Origin: Candidatus Zipacnadia bacterium
Lineage (GTDB): Bacteria > Armatimonadota > UBA5377 > JALGUK01
Length of the DNA stretch: 9,229 nucleotides
Assembly (NCBI GenBank): GCA_029820875.1
Contig: JALGUK010000049.1
Location: 1 to 9,229, forward strand
Reading direction: 5' to 3'
Shown: in pieces, positions 1 through 6,948 of the stretch
Position numbering within the stretch: the stretch's first letter is position 1
How the letters are laid out: each line of letters starts with the position of its first letter
Made by a program: the position numbers and the translations under genes
Notes under the pieces: model-generated
Databases searched by the model: none
What the model saw: the letters and a program-made list of their open reading frames with translations, nothing else
Told to the model about the DNA's origin: nothing

Positions 1-1395
1 GACGAGCATACCGCCGATGCGGGTGTCATCACACGAATCGAGGCTTTCGCCGATACCGCAATGGTGCCCAAGAAGGCCAAGCCGCCGGTGGTGTTTAGCA
101 CCAAGGACACGTTGCTGCAGGAGTTGAACGGGAAGACCTTGTGGATTCCGTATGCCTGTGAGTCGGCCAAGGTGCTCGCAACGGCGATGCAGGTGTACGG
201 GGTTAACGCAAAGGTCCTGCCCCGCTCGCCCGACCCGACCATGACATTGGCCCGCAGCAATATCTCCGAGGATGTGTGCTTGCCGGCCTTAATCACCACC
301 GAGGACCAGCTATACCGTGTTACGCGGCCCGACTTCGACCCGGAGAAGGAAGCGTTCTTCCAGGGTCAATCCGAGGGGCCATGTCGCTTTGGAATGTACT
401 ACGCCCTACAGAGCCGAATCCTCGAGAAACTCGGCTACCCCGCGGCGATGGTCACACTCGGGAGTCGAGACCACGAGGGCGGCCTCGGAACCGCCTTCTC
501 TATGGTCGCGTGGGACGGTCTGGTGTCCCATGACATGCTCGAGAAGATGATGCTGCACACTCGTCCGTACGAGTTGCACGATGGTGACAGCGAACGGATT
601 TTCAAGGATTACCTCGGGGAAGTCTGCGAACTGCTGGAGGACCACCGCATACTGCTCGAGTCCGCCAAAGGCAAGGCCCTCGCAACTCTCGGCCTGCACC
701 TGGCTGCATTCGAGGACTTGCTGCACCGGGCCCAGCAGGAGTTCATGAGCGTCCCGCGCCGGGACGAAGAGCGGCCGCTGGTGGGGCTTGTCGGCGAGTG
801 GTTCGTGCGCTTGCATACCGGTGCCAATCAGGACATCATCAAGAAGTTGGAGGCACAAGGAGCGGAGGTCTGGTTTGCGCCCGCGACGGAGTTTTTCACT
901 TACGCCAACCGTATTGCCTACTGGTATGCACGTAGCCGCTGGCAGCACTGCAGACAAGCGACAGACTTCAAGGAAATGGTTCGCCGCTACATCTTGGACG
1001 CCATCGCCCGTCGAGACGAACATAAACTTTACCATGCAACCCTGCCTTACACCGCCGGGCTTGACGACATTGACTCCATCCAGATTATCGAGCGGGGCGC
1101 CAAGTACGTGCACCCGTCGTTCGGCGGAGAGGCAATCTGCAGCATGGCCAAATCCGATGATTTCGCCCGGCGGGGCCTGGACGGCGTCGTCAACGTGATT
1201 CCATTCAACTGCATGCCCGGGCAAACAGTGCAAGCGCTGGGGCAAGAGCTGCGTCGGCGTCACAATAACATGCCGTTCCTGACATTGGACTACGACGGTT
1301 TCGTGGACGCCGGCCGCGATGCTAAAATTGCGGCATTCATGGCGCAAGTGAAGGAACACCACGAAATCGGTAAGCGGCACAAGCGGACAGTTTAG
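1..1395 (+). CDS. 2-hydroxyacyl-CoA dehydratase/activase-related protein (COG3581-like), 5' partial
   Basis: The frame is open from the first base, so the true start is probably outside the window. The first ATG in frame, at 61, has no convincing ribosome binding site. Numbered from that ATG, the visible part is 444 residues. It shows the marks of the large protein family related to 2-hydroxyacyl-CoA dehydratases and their BadF/HgdC-type activators: a Cys-x-Pro-Ala segment (C73), the signature GPCRFGMY (C108), a central VGEWFVR block near residue 246, and a C-terminal IPFNCMPG motif (C384) followed by an acidic LDYDG segment. In related proteins such cysteines hold an iron-sulfur cluster used for ATP-driven low-potential electron transfer. 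The substrate of this subfamily is not established. It is probably cytoplasmic. The upstream part could encode an activase (actin-fold ATPase) domain in the same chain or an adjacent gene; this cannot be seen. Family assignment is firm, biochemical role is not. Confidence 0.8.
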   Translation, partial: DEHTADAGVITRIEAFADTAMVPKKAKPPVVFSTKDTLLQELNGKTLWIPYACESAKVLATAMQVYGVNAKVLPRSPDPTMTLARSNISEDVCLPALITTEDQLYRVTRPDFDPEKEAFFQGQSEGPCRFGMYYALQSRILEKLGYPAAMVTLGSRDHEGGLGTAFSMVAWDGLVSHDMLEKMMLHTRPYELHDGDSERIFKDYLGEVCELLEDHRILLESAKGKALATLGLHLAAFEDLLHRAQQEFMSVPRRDEERPLVGLVGEWFVRLHTGANQDIIKKLEAQGAEVWFAPATEFFTYANRIAYWYARSRWQHCRQATDFKEMVRRYILDAIARRDEHKLYHATLPYTAGLDDIDSIQIIERGAKYVHPSFGGEAICSMAKSDDFARRGLDGVVNVIPFNCMPGQTVQALGQELRRRHNNMPFLTLDYDGFVDAGRDAKIAAFMAQVKEHHEIGKRHKRTV

Positions 1396-1480
1396 TCACC
1401 CGATGGCCAACTTGTTTCTGTGGCCTCACAGTCATATGCTGACCGGCTGAGCGGTCTGCGGCGGTGATTTTTTCCGCCTC

Positions 1481-1510
1481 TGGAAATGCGTCTGCAGTTT
1501 GTGTTATAAT
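1481..1510 (+). promoter_or_regulatory. Extended -10 sigma70-type promoter of the prsA-mazG-rqcP-ppdK operon
   Basis: A perfect -10 hexamer TATAAT lies at 1505-1510 and is preceded by TG at 1502-1503, giving the extended -10 form TGTTATAAT. A weak -35 candidate, TGGAAA (1481-1486, 4 of 6 consensus positions), sits 18 bases upstream. Transcription would start near 1517, leaving a leader of about 97 bases before the GTG start of the lipoprotein gene at 1614. The -10 region closely matches the second promoter, at 6683-6712. Confidence 0.75.
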
Positions 1511-1515
1511 GCTAA

Positions 1516-1544
1516 AGGTGGCCCTTGAACCCGTAGGGCCGCCT
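1516..1544 (+). promoter_or_regulatory. Stem-loop at the predicted 5' end of the operon mRNA
   Basis: AGGTGGCCCT (1516-1525) pairs with AGGGCCGCCT (1535-1544) over ten positions with one G-T wobble. The loop is nine bases. The predicted transcription start is at about 1517, so the stem would form at the very 5' end of the transcript. No T-run follows it, so it is not an intrinsic terminator. A 5' mRNA-stabilising hairpin or a leader regulatory element is the likeliest role, which is inference. Confidence 0.5.
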
Positions 1545-1613
1545 CATTGTGAATGGGATTTGGCTTATCGCTTGCACGGCCTTATCCGGCGTATTACAGG
1601 GAGAGAGTGAATA

Positions 1614-2726
1614 GTGCTACGAGCGCGCTTGTCAATGTGTCTTTTACTGGGATTCCTCATCGCCATCGGGCTGACAGCGGCCGGATGTTCGAGGGGAGTA
1701 GTTGCTGTCGTAAACGGCCACAAAATCAGCGAGGACGAGTTTGTCACTGAGATGGAGAAAACCGTCGGCAAGGATGTCCTGCGTGACCTGATAGATAGGC
1801 AATTGCTCGAGGACGCGGCAATAGAGCAAGGGGTAATGCCGACGCAAAAGGAGATTGACGACGAGGTCGCCAAAATCAAGAGTCAGGTCGGCAGCGACGC
1901 CGCCTTTAACCGCGAGTTGCAACAGCGCAATATGACCCTCGAAGATTACCGAGATCTGCTGAAGATGCGGATGATCGTTGAGCGACTTTGCACAACGGAG
2001 GTCAAAATCACCGACGCTGACGCCAAAAAGTTCTTCGAGGAGCACAAGGCGCAATACAGCACGCCTGAACTCGTCAACTATTCCCTGATGGTTTTGAAAA
2101 CAAAGAAAGAGGCTGAGGATGTCATTGCGCAACTGAAAAAGGGAGCCGACTTCGCCGCCCTGACCCGCCAGAAATCCGAGGACACCCCATTCAAGAACGC
2201 TGGCGGCAACGTGGGCTGGCGGCCGTTGGAAGAAGTGCAGCCACCACCACTTGCCAAGACGCTCGCCTCCCTGAAAAAGGGCGAGGTCAGCAAGCCGTTA
2301 AGATTCGGAAATAGCTATGTCGTGGTTCGTCTCGACGACAGACAGGCGGCCCAAAAACCCTCCTTCGAGGAAATCAAGACGCAGGTGATTAGGGACGCAA
2401 AGGCCGCAAAGGGGAGAAGGCCCCAGGAGTTGATCGTCGAATTGCGCAGCGGCGGCCAGGTAAGCGTCCTGCGGCCGCACTACGAGGAGGTCGCGGCGCT
2501 CTATCGGCGAGTGATTCCAGGAGAAGGCGAGCTGTGGCCTACAGGTTCGCCATCTGGGGGCGGTGAGAAACCAGCACCCGGCGGCAAAACTGAAGAGAAT
2601 GCCACAAAGAAGCCGCAGGCTCCCTCTGGCGGCAAGACAACCCCGAAAGCACCTGCGGGGGAGGGGCCGAGCACGGCTCCCCGACCAAACACTCAGCCGG
2701 CGGCACAACCCGGCAGTGAGCATTAG
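1614..2726 (+). CDS. PrsA/SurA-like parvulin foldase lipoprotein
   Basis: The product has 370 residues. The chosen start is GTG at 1614, preceded by a purine-rich GGGAGAGAG site. Residues 8-24 form a hydrophobic signal segment ending in an AAGC lipobox-like site, so Cys25 is probably lipidated and the protein anchored outside the cytoplasmic membrane. Residues 29-130 match the N-terminal helical chaperone region of PrsA/SurA proteins (VVAVVNGHKISEDEF opening). Residues 152-245 are a parvulin rotamase domain, seen in the S-E-D at 188-190 and the GGNVGW block at 198-202. Residues 301-370 are a low-complexity tail rich in Pro, Gly, Lys and Thr. Such proteins help exported proteins fold. The histidines that usually begin and end the parvulin core are not seen. 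First gene of the likely operon; 51 bases separate it from mazG. A specific PrsA or SurA name is not justified. Confidence 0.85.
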   Translation: MLRARLSMCLLLGFLIAIGLTAAGCSRGVVAVVNGHKISEDEFVTEMEKTVGKDVLRDLIDRQLLEDAAIEQGVMPTQKEIDDEVAKIKSQVGSDAAFNRELQQRNMTLEDYRDLLKMRMIVERLCTTEVKITDADAKKFFEEHKAQYSTPELVNYSLMVLKTKKEAEDVIAQLKKGADFAALTRQKSEDTPFKNAGGNVGWRPLEEVQPPPLAKTLASLKKGEVSKPLRFGNSYVVVRLDDRQAAQKPSFEEIKTQVIRDAKAAKGRRPQELIVELRSGGQVSVLRPHYEEVAALYRRVIPGEGELWPTGSPSGGGEKPAPGGKTEENATKKPQAPSGGKTTPKAPAGEGPSTAPRPNTQPAAQPGSEH

Positions 2727-2765
2727 TCGGAGCGGGGCATTGGGAAGATAAGTGTCAGTGGCCAT

Positions 2766-2771
2766 AGGAGG
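2766..2771 (+). promoter_or_regulatory. Shine-Dalgarno site fixing the mazG GTG start
   Basis: A full AGGAGG lies six bases before the GTG at 2778. This is optimal spacing, and it decides the start in favour of that non-ATG codon over the in-frame ATG at 2820. Confidence 0.8.
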
Positions 2772-2777
2772 CGGGAC

Positions 2778-3563
2778 GTGGCGCAGGCGGATTCCCCACT
2801 CGAACAAGTCGTCAGGACCATGGCAAGACTCAGGGCACCGGACGGCTGCCCATGGGATCGCCAGCAGGATCACCAAACGCTGAAGAAGTACCTGCTCGAA
2901 GAAACTTACGAACTGCTCGAGGCGATAGACTCGGGCCGGCCGGACAAGATTTGTGATGAACTGGGCGACTTGCTCCTTCAGGTCCTTTTCCATGCGCAGT
3001 TGGCCTCGGAGCGCGGCGAATTCGACATAACCGATGTAGCCCGCCGCCTCGATACAAAGTTGAAACATCGCCACCCGCACGTTTTCGGCGGTGTGACCGT
3101 CAACGGGCCAGAGGAGGTACTGGAGAATTGGTATCACCTCAAGCGGGCCGAGCACCCCGATGGCACCCGTAAGTCCCGACTTTCAGGGATTGCCAGAACG
3201 TTGCCTGCGCTTCTGAAAGCCTACCAGGCTCAGGTGAAGGCGTCCCGCGTGGGCTTCGACTGGGACAGTATCGCAGGGCCTCTGGCCAAGGTTCGGGAGG
3301 AGATGCAAGAGGTCGAGGATGCTGTAGACTCCGGCGATCAAGATTCGGTGAATGAGGAGATAGGAGACCTGCTGTTTGCGGTGGTGAATGTCGCCCGCAA
3401 AGCGGGGGTTGACCCGGAAGATACCCTGAGGCGTACGGTGGACAAGTTCGTCAAGCGGTTTCAAGCGATCGAGGCGGAGGCAGAGCAACGGGGACGGGCA
3501 CTTTCTGAGATGTCTCTCGAAGAGATGGACGCCATATGGGACACCACAAAGGGCCCCACGTAG
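2778..3563 (+). CDS. mazG: Nucleoside triphosphate pyrophosphohydrolase MazG
   Basis: The 261-residue product has the usual length for a two-domain MazG. The enzyme hydrolyses nucleoside triphosphates to monophosphates and pyrophosphate and is regarded as a house-cleaning enzyme in the cytoplasm. The N-terminal domain has the PDGCPWDRQQ-H-TL signature at 21-35 and the metal-binding pattern E41-E42-x-x-E45 with E61-x-x-D64. The HRHPHVFG block lies at about residues 97-104. The C-terminal domain repeats the pattern (REEMQEVEDA, then EEIGDLLF). It starts with GTG behind a perfect AGGAGG. It has no methyltransferase domain, unlike Bacillus YabN. It follows the foldase gene and touches the next gene, rqcP: its TAG stop at 3561-3563 lies between candidate rqcP starts, which suggests translational coupling. 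Confidence 0.96.
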   Translation: MAQADSPLEQVVRTMARLRAPDGCPWDRQQDHQTLKKYLLEETYELLEAIDSGRPDKICDELGDLLLQVLFHAQLASERGEFDITDVARRLDTKLKHRHPHVFGGVTVNGPEEVLENWYHLKRAEHPDGTRKSRLSGIARTLPALLKAYQAQVKASRVGFDWDSIAGPLAKVREEMQEVEDAVDSGDQDSVNEEIGDLLFAVVNVARKAGVDPEDTLRRTVDKFVKRFQAIEAEAEQRGRALSEMSLEEMDAIWDTTKGPT

Positions 3564-3565
3564 GA

Positions 3566-3862
3566 ATGTGCTGCGCAGACGCCCCGAAGACGGTGAGACT
3601 GGACAAGTTCCTGAAACTTTCAAGCATCGTGCCCCGTCGAACCCGGGCCAAACGGCTTTGTGAAAATGGCCTTGTGAGCCTTGACGGTTCTGTGGCAAAG
3701 GCTTCGTCGAATGTGCGGCCGGGGCAAAAGCTCGAAGTGACTCTGGGACGCAGAAAACTAAAGTTTGAGGTCTTAGCTCTGCCGACAAGGCCGTTGGCCA
3801 GGAGGGATCGTGAGAGCGTAGTCAAGCTCATTGATGAGACCGTACTGGACGACCTGTGGTGA
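3566..3862 (+). CDS. rqcP: S4-domain RNA-binding protein, RqcP/YabO-like
   Basis: This small basic protein carries one S4 RNA-binding domain: RLDKFLKLSSIV-RRTRAKRLCENGLVSLDG, then KASSNVRPGQKLEV. It closely resembles Bacillus RqcP (YabO), which stabilises the peptidyl-tRNA on obstructed 50S subunits during RqcH-directed alanine tailing; it is also related to Hsp15. The start is uncertain. ATG 3536 overlaps mazG. ATG 3566 is given here, but its AGGA is immediately adjacent. GTG 3593 would begin exactly at the family's usual MRLDKFLK and give 89 residues. Family size favours 3593; the ribosome binding sites are weak at all three. The mazG-rqcP adjacency is also found in Bacillus and Clostridia, which supports the assignment. 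rqcH is not in the window. Confidence 0.88.
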   Translation: MCCADAPKTVRLDKFLKLSSIVPRRTRAKRLCENGLVSLDGSVAKASSNVRPGQKLEVTLGRRKLKFEVLALPTRPLARRDRESVVKLIDETVLDDLW

Positions 3863-3891
3863 GTGGAGGACCGTTCAACAAACATCGCAGC

Positions 3892-3915
3892 TCTTCCGCG
3901 GTCGGCCGCGGAAGA
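3892..3915 (+). repeat. Perfect inverted repeat between rqcP and ppdK
   Basis: TCTTCCGCGG (3892-3901) and CCGCGGAAGA (3906-3915) are perfect reverse complements separated by TCGG, giving a 10-bp GC-rich stem. No T-run follows and the ppdK ribosome binding site is only 12 bases downstream. Termination is therefore unlikely to be complete. It may be an mRNA processing or stability element that sets ppdK expression apart from mazG-rqcP, or an operator. The function is inferred. Confidence 0.6.
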
Positions 3916-3927
3916 ACACAATATGAC

Positions 3928-3933
3928 AGGAGG
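3928..3933 (+). promoter_or_regulatory. Shine-Dalgarno site of ppdK
   Basis: AGGAGG lies 11 bases before ATG 3945 and only two bases before an in-frame TTG at 3936. The TTG is too close to be used, so ATG 3945 is preferred despite slightly long spacing. Confidence 0.7.
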
Positions 3934-3944
3934 AATTGTTCGAG

Positions 3945-6629
3945 ATGGCTTCCCAAAAATTCGTCTATTCATTCCATGAAGGTAACAAGGACATGAAGAA
4001 CCTGCTCGGCGGCAAGGGCGCGAACCTCGCCGAGATGACCAATGTCGGACTGCCCGTACCGCCGGGTTTTACGGCCACAACCGAGGCATGCAATGAGTAT
4101 GTCCGACTCGGCGAGAAGTTCCCCGATGGCCTTCAGGAGCAGATCTTCGAAAAACTCGCAGAGCTGGAAAAGGAGATAGGCAAGAAATTCGGGGACCCTC
4201 ACAATCCCCTTTTGGTCTCGGTCCGCTCCGGCGCTAAGTTCTCCATGCCCGGCATGATGGACACCGTTTTGAACCTCGGCCTCAATGACGATACCGTCCA
4301 GGGCCTGGTCGAACTCACCGGCGACGAGCGTTTCGCCTATGATGCCTATCGCCGATTCATAATGATGTTCGGCGATGTGGTGCAGGGCATCGAACGCGAA
4401 AAATTCGATGAGATATTCGACGGTATTAAGGAGAAGACAGGCGTCGAACTGGATACGGAGCTGAACGCCGAGCAGCTCAAGGAGGTCGTCAAAGAATTCA
4501 AGGCCCTTGTCAAGAGGGAGACTGGGGAGGAGTTCCCGAGCGACCCCCGCAAGCAGCTCATGATGGCGGTCGAGGCGGTTTTCAAGTCATGGAACAATCC
4601 CCGCGCCATCACCTACCGACATATTCACCACATCCCACACGACCTCGGCACCGCTGTCAACGTCCAAGTCATGGTGTTCGGGAACATGGGCGAGGACTGC
4701 GGGACGGGGGTCGCCTTCACCCGTGACCCCAGCAACGGTGCCAAGGAGCTGTTCGGCGACTATCTGCCTAATGCGCAAGGCGAGGATGTCGTTGCGGGCG
4801 TTCGCACCCCCATACCCATCGCTGAACTCAAACAGAAGATGCCCGAGATTTACGAGGAACTCCAGACAATTTGCGCAAACCTTGAAAAGCACTATCATGA
4901 CATGCAGGACCTGGAGTTCACCGTCGAGCACAACAAACTGTGGATGCTTCAAACCCGCAATGGCAAGCGGACGGCGGCTGCGGCAATCAAGATTGCGGTG
5001 GATATGGTGGACGAAGGCCTAATCTCCGAGCAAGAAGCCGTCATGCTTGTAGACCCGGCCCAATTGGACCAGCTTCTGCATCCCCAGTTCGACCCCACAA
5101 AGCGTACTGATGTCATCGCCAAGGGTGTCAATGCCTCTCCTGGAGCGGCTACCGGCATGGTCGTGTTCAATGCGGACGAGGCCGCCGAGCTGGGCATCGG
5201 CGGTAAGAACGAGCCGGTCATCCTGGTTCGCAGGCAGACATCCCCGGATGATATTCATGGCATGGCCGCTGCTCAGGGGATTCTGACCGCCGAGGGTGGA
5301 AAGACCTCCCACGCAGCCGTGGTTGCACGCCAGATGGGCAAGTGTTGTGTGGCCGGTTGCGGGGCAATCCAGATCAGCTACAAGAACGAGCAATTTACAG
5401 TAGACGGGAAGGTCGTCAAGAAGGGCGACTGGATATCAATAGACGGCACCACCGGTGAGGTTATGCTCGGCCAGGTGCCGTCCGTACCGTCAGAGATTAT
5501 TCAGGTCCTCACCGGCCAACTCGAACCGGAGAAGGCGCCCCTTTACAAGTACTTCGCACGTTTCATGCCATGGGCCGACGCCGCTCGTCGGCTTGGAGTA
5601 CGCGCCAACGCCGACAAGCCTGAAGACGCCGCTCTCGCACGGAGCCTCGGAGCGCAAGGCATCGGTCTTTGCCGGACGGAGCACATGTTCTTCGGTGAGG
5701 AGCGCCTGCCTGCATTCCAGCATATGGTCCTTGCCGATACCGTCCAGGAGCGCACCGAATGCGCCAACCGCCTTCTGCCGCTGCAGAAGGCGGACTTCAA
5801 GGGCATCCTGAGGGCTATGGACGGCCTGCCGGTAATCATTCGGCTGCTGGACCCGCCGCTGCACGAATTCCTCCCCAAGAATCGGGAGGAGGCGGAAGCC
5901 CTCGCCAAGGAAATTGACATGACAACCGACGAAATCCTCCAGGCTGCAGCGGGTCTGCACGAGGCCAACCCGATGCTCGGGCACCGTGGCTGCCGTTTGG
6001 GCATCACCTTCCCGGAAATCTACAAAATGCAGGTGCGTGCTATCTTCGAGGCCGCCTGCGAACTGAAGAAGGAGGGCCTCAACCCCGTGCCGGAGGTTAT
6101 GATTCCGCTCGTCGGGATTGAGGGCGAACTGCAGATAACGCGCAAAGATGCCGAAGAGACCGCCCAGGCGGTGCTGAGTGAACAGGGCGTCCAGTTGGAC
6201 TACATGATAGGAACGATGATTGAACTGCCGCGCGCGGCTCTATGCGCAGATCAGATCGCCAAGCACGCTGAGTTCTTCTCCTTCGGCACCAATGACCTCA
6301 CCCAGACAACATTCGGCTTCAGCCGCGACGATGTCGAGGGCAAGTTCATCGGGGCTTATATCGAGCAAAACATTCTGTCGGCCAGCCCATTTGACGTCCT
6401 GGACCGCGAGGGCGTCGGGCAGCTCGTAAGGATGGGCACCGAGCGCGGCCGCAAAACGCGACCGGATTTGGAAGTCGGCATTTGCGGCGAGCACGGCGGC
6501 GAGCCCAGCTCCGTCGAGTTCTGCCACATGGTCGGGATGAACTACGTAAGCTGCGCGCCGCTGCGCATCCCAATCGCTCGTCTTGCCGCGGCACAAGCAG
6601 CTATACGCGAAAAGACAGCCGCAGCTTAA
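3945..6629 (+). CDS. ppdK: Pyruvate, phosphate dikinase
   Basis: The 894-residue product matches the length of bacterial PPDK. The enzyme interconverts pyruvate, ATP and phosphate with phosphoenolpyruvate, AMP and pyrophosphate in the cytoplasm, working in glycolysis or gluconeogenesis. The N-terminal ATP-grasp part starts with KFVYSFHEGNKDMKNLLGGKGANLAEMT. The phosphohistidine domain has GGKTSHAAVVARQMG with the swivelling His at 456; the adjacent Thr454 matches the regulatory Thr of plant PPDK. The C-terminal TIM barrel holds RLLDPPLHEF (633-642), FGTNDLTQTTFGFSRDD (around 783) and GICGEHGG with the acid/base Cys at 847. All key residues are present, so it should be active. It is not PEP synthase, which differs in sequence and length. 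It is probably the last gene of the operon, after a hairpin and before a strong stem-loop. The N-terminus fits the family at ATG 3945. Confidence 0.97.
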   Translation: MASQKFVYSFHEGNKDMKNLLGGKGANLAEMTNVGLPVPPGFTATTEACNEYVRLGEKFPDGLQEQIFEKLAELEKEIGKKFGDPHNPLLVSVRSGAKFSMPGMMDTVLNLGLNDDTVQGLVELTGDERFAYDAYRRFIMMFGDVVQGIEREKFDEIFDGIKEKTGVELDTELNAEQLKEVVKEFKALVKRETGEEFPSDPRKQLMMAVEAVFKSWNNPRAITYRHIHHIPHDLGTAVNVQVMVFGNMGEDCGTGVAFTRDPSNGAKELFGDYLPNAQGEDVVAGVRTPIPIAELKQKMPEIYEELQTICANLEKHYHDMQDLEFTVEHNKLWMLQTRNGKRTAAAAIKIAVDMVDEGLISEQEAVMLVDPAQLDQLLHPQFDPTKRTDVIAKGVNASPGAATGMVVFNADEAAELGIGGKNEPVILVRRQTSPDDIHGMAAAQGILTAEGGKTSHAAVVARQMGKCCVAGCGAIQISYKNEQFTVDGKVVKKGDWISIDGTTGEVMLGQVPSVPSEIIQVLTGQLEPEKAPLYKYFARFMPWADAARRLGVRANADKPEDAALARSLGAQGIGLCRTEHMFFGEERLPAFQHMVLADTVQERTECANRLLPLQKADFKGILRAMDGLPVIIRLLDPPLHEFLPKNREEAEALAKEIDMTTDEILQAAAGLHEANPMLGHRGCRLGITFPEIYKMQVRAIFEAACELKKEGLNPVPEVMIPLVGIEGELQITRKDAEETAQAVLSEQGVQLDYMIGTMIELPRAALCADQIAKHAEFFSFGTNDLTQTTFGFSRDDVEGKFIGAYIEQNILSASPFDVLDREGVGQLVRMGTERGRKTRPDLEVGICGEHGGEPSSVEFCHMVGMNYVSCAPLRIPIARLAAAQAAIREKTAAA

Positions 6630-6640
6630 AAGCAACCAAC

Positions 6641-6670
6641 GCCGGGACGGACAGCTTAGTCCGTCCCGGC
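6641..6670 (+). terminator. Strong stem-loop terminator after ppdK
   Basis: GCCGGGACGGAC (6641-6652) pairs perfectly with GTCCGTCCCGGC (6659-6670) over 12 bp around a six-base loop. It begins 11 bases after the ppdK stop. The following tract (CACCAAAGTTTGTTG) is only weakly T-rich, so termination may rely partly on hairpin strength. Its place between an operon end and a new promoter supports the terminator call. Confidence 0.75.
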
Positions 6671-6682
6671 CACCAAAGTTTG

Positions 6683-6712
6683 TTGCGCTGTGCAGCTATT
6701 TTGTGTTATAGT
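6683..6712 (+). promoter_or_regulatory. Extended -10 promoter of the rpmH-rnpA-yidD-yidC-jag cluster
   Basis: The -10 hexamer TATAGT lies at 6707-6712 with TG at 6704-6705, giving TGTTATAGT. A partial -35, TTGCGC (6683-6688, matching only TTG of the consensus), is 18 bases upstream. The start of transcription would be near 6719, about 70 bases before rpmH. The flanks match the promoter at 1481-1510. Confidence 0.7.
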
Positions 6713-6730
6713 GTTACTTTGCCTATCCCG

Positions 6731-6740
6731 GTGACGTCAC
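6731..6740. promoter_or_regulatory. Perfect 10-bp palindrome in the rpmH leader
   Basis: GTGACGTCAC is a perfect palindrome placed about 12-21 bases downstream of the predicted transcription start. It could be an operator half-site pair for a dimeric repressor, but one palindrome of this length can arise by chance. Confidence 0.3.
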
Positions 6741-6775
6741 AGATGCAAGAATTATTGTCCCCGGCTTCCCGTGGC

Positions 6776-6781
6776 AGGAGG
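6776..6781 (+). promoter_or_regulatory. Shine-Dalgarno site of rpmH
   Basis: AGGAGG lies eight bases before ATG 6790. It supports the short rpmH reading frame, which could otherwise be overlooked. Confidence 0.8.
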
Positions 6782-6789
6782 ATATCGCA

Positions 6790-6927
6790 ATGTCCAAGCG
6801 TACATACCAACCCAGCAAGCGATGGCGCAAGCGACGGCACGGCTTTCGTGCCCGTATGAGCAGCCCGGGCGGCAGACGCGTGATTAAGCGGCGGCGGATT
6901 AAGAGCCGCCGTGTGCTCAGTCGGTGA
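6790..6927 (+). CDS. rpmH: 50S ribosomal protein L34
   Basis: This 45-residue, very basic protein begins [23 protein letters not shown], matching the conserved L34 pattern (KRT-QPS, then R-K-HGFR-RM). The middle, [15 protein letters not shown], corresponds to the usual G-R-V-RRR-KGR-L end but is noticeably diverged, with Ile and Ser where Ala and Gly are common. L34 is a structural protein of the large ribosomal subunit that binds 23S rRNA. It is the first gene of its cluster, with a perfect AGGAGG and its own promoter. Its stop is 21 bases before rnpA, the usual neighbour. The start at ATG 6790 leaves one extra Ser after Met compared with many L34 proteins. Confidence 0.96.
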   Translation: MSKRTYQPSKRWRKRRHGFRARMSSPGGRRVIKRRRIKSRRVLSR

Positions 6928-6948
6928 TGTATCGGACCACGGTGGGAC

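Noticed and set aside
406..1380. Long open frame of 324 codons on the minus strand
   Set aside because: It lies wholly antisense to the well-supported COG3581-like gene, and its translation shows no recognisable family.
1441..1478. Possible terminator after the first gene: a 5-bp stem (GACCG/CGGTC) and a second 5-bp stem around a T-run
   Set aside because: The stems are short, and the T-run falls in the loop of the second stem or 11 bases beyond the first. The structure is too weak to call.
1553..1750. Possible upstream 65-codon frame in the leader of the foldase gene
   Set aside because: It mostly overlaps the lipoprotein gene in another frame and has no ribosome binding site, so no leader-peptide claim is supported.
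2298..3155. Minus-strand open frame of 285 codons across the foldase-mazG junction
   Set aside because: It is antisense to two confident genes and spans their boundary, as a chance open frame would.
3936..3944. TTG at 3936 as the start of ppdK
   Set aside because: It is only two bases after the AGGAGG. ATG 3945 gives the family's normal N-terminus.
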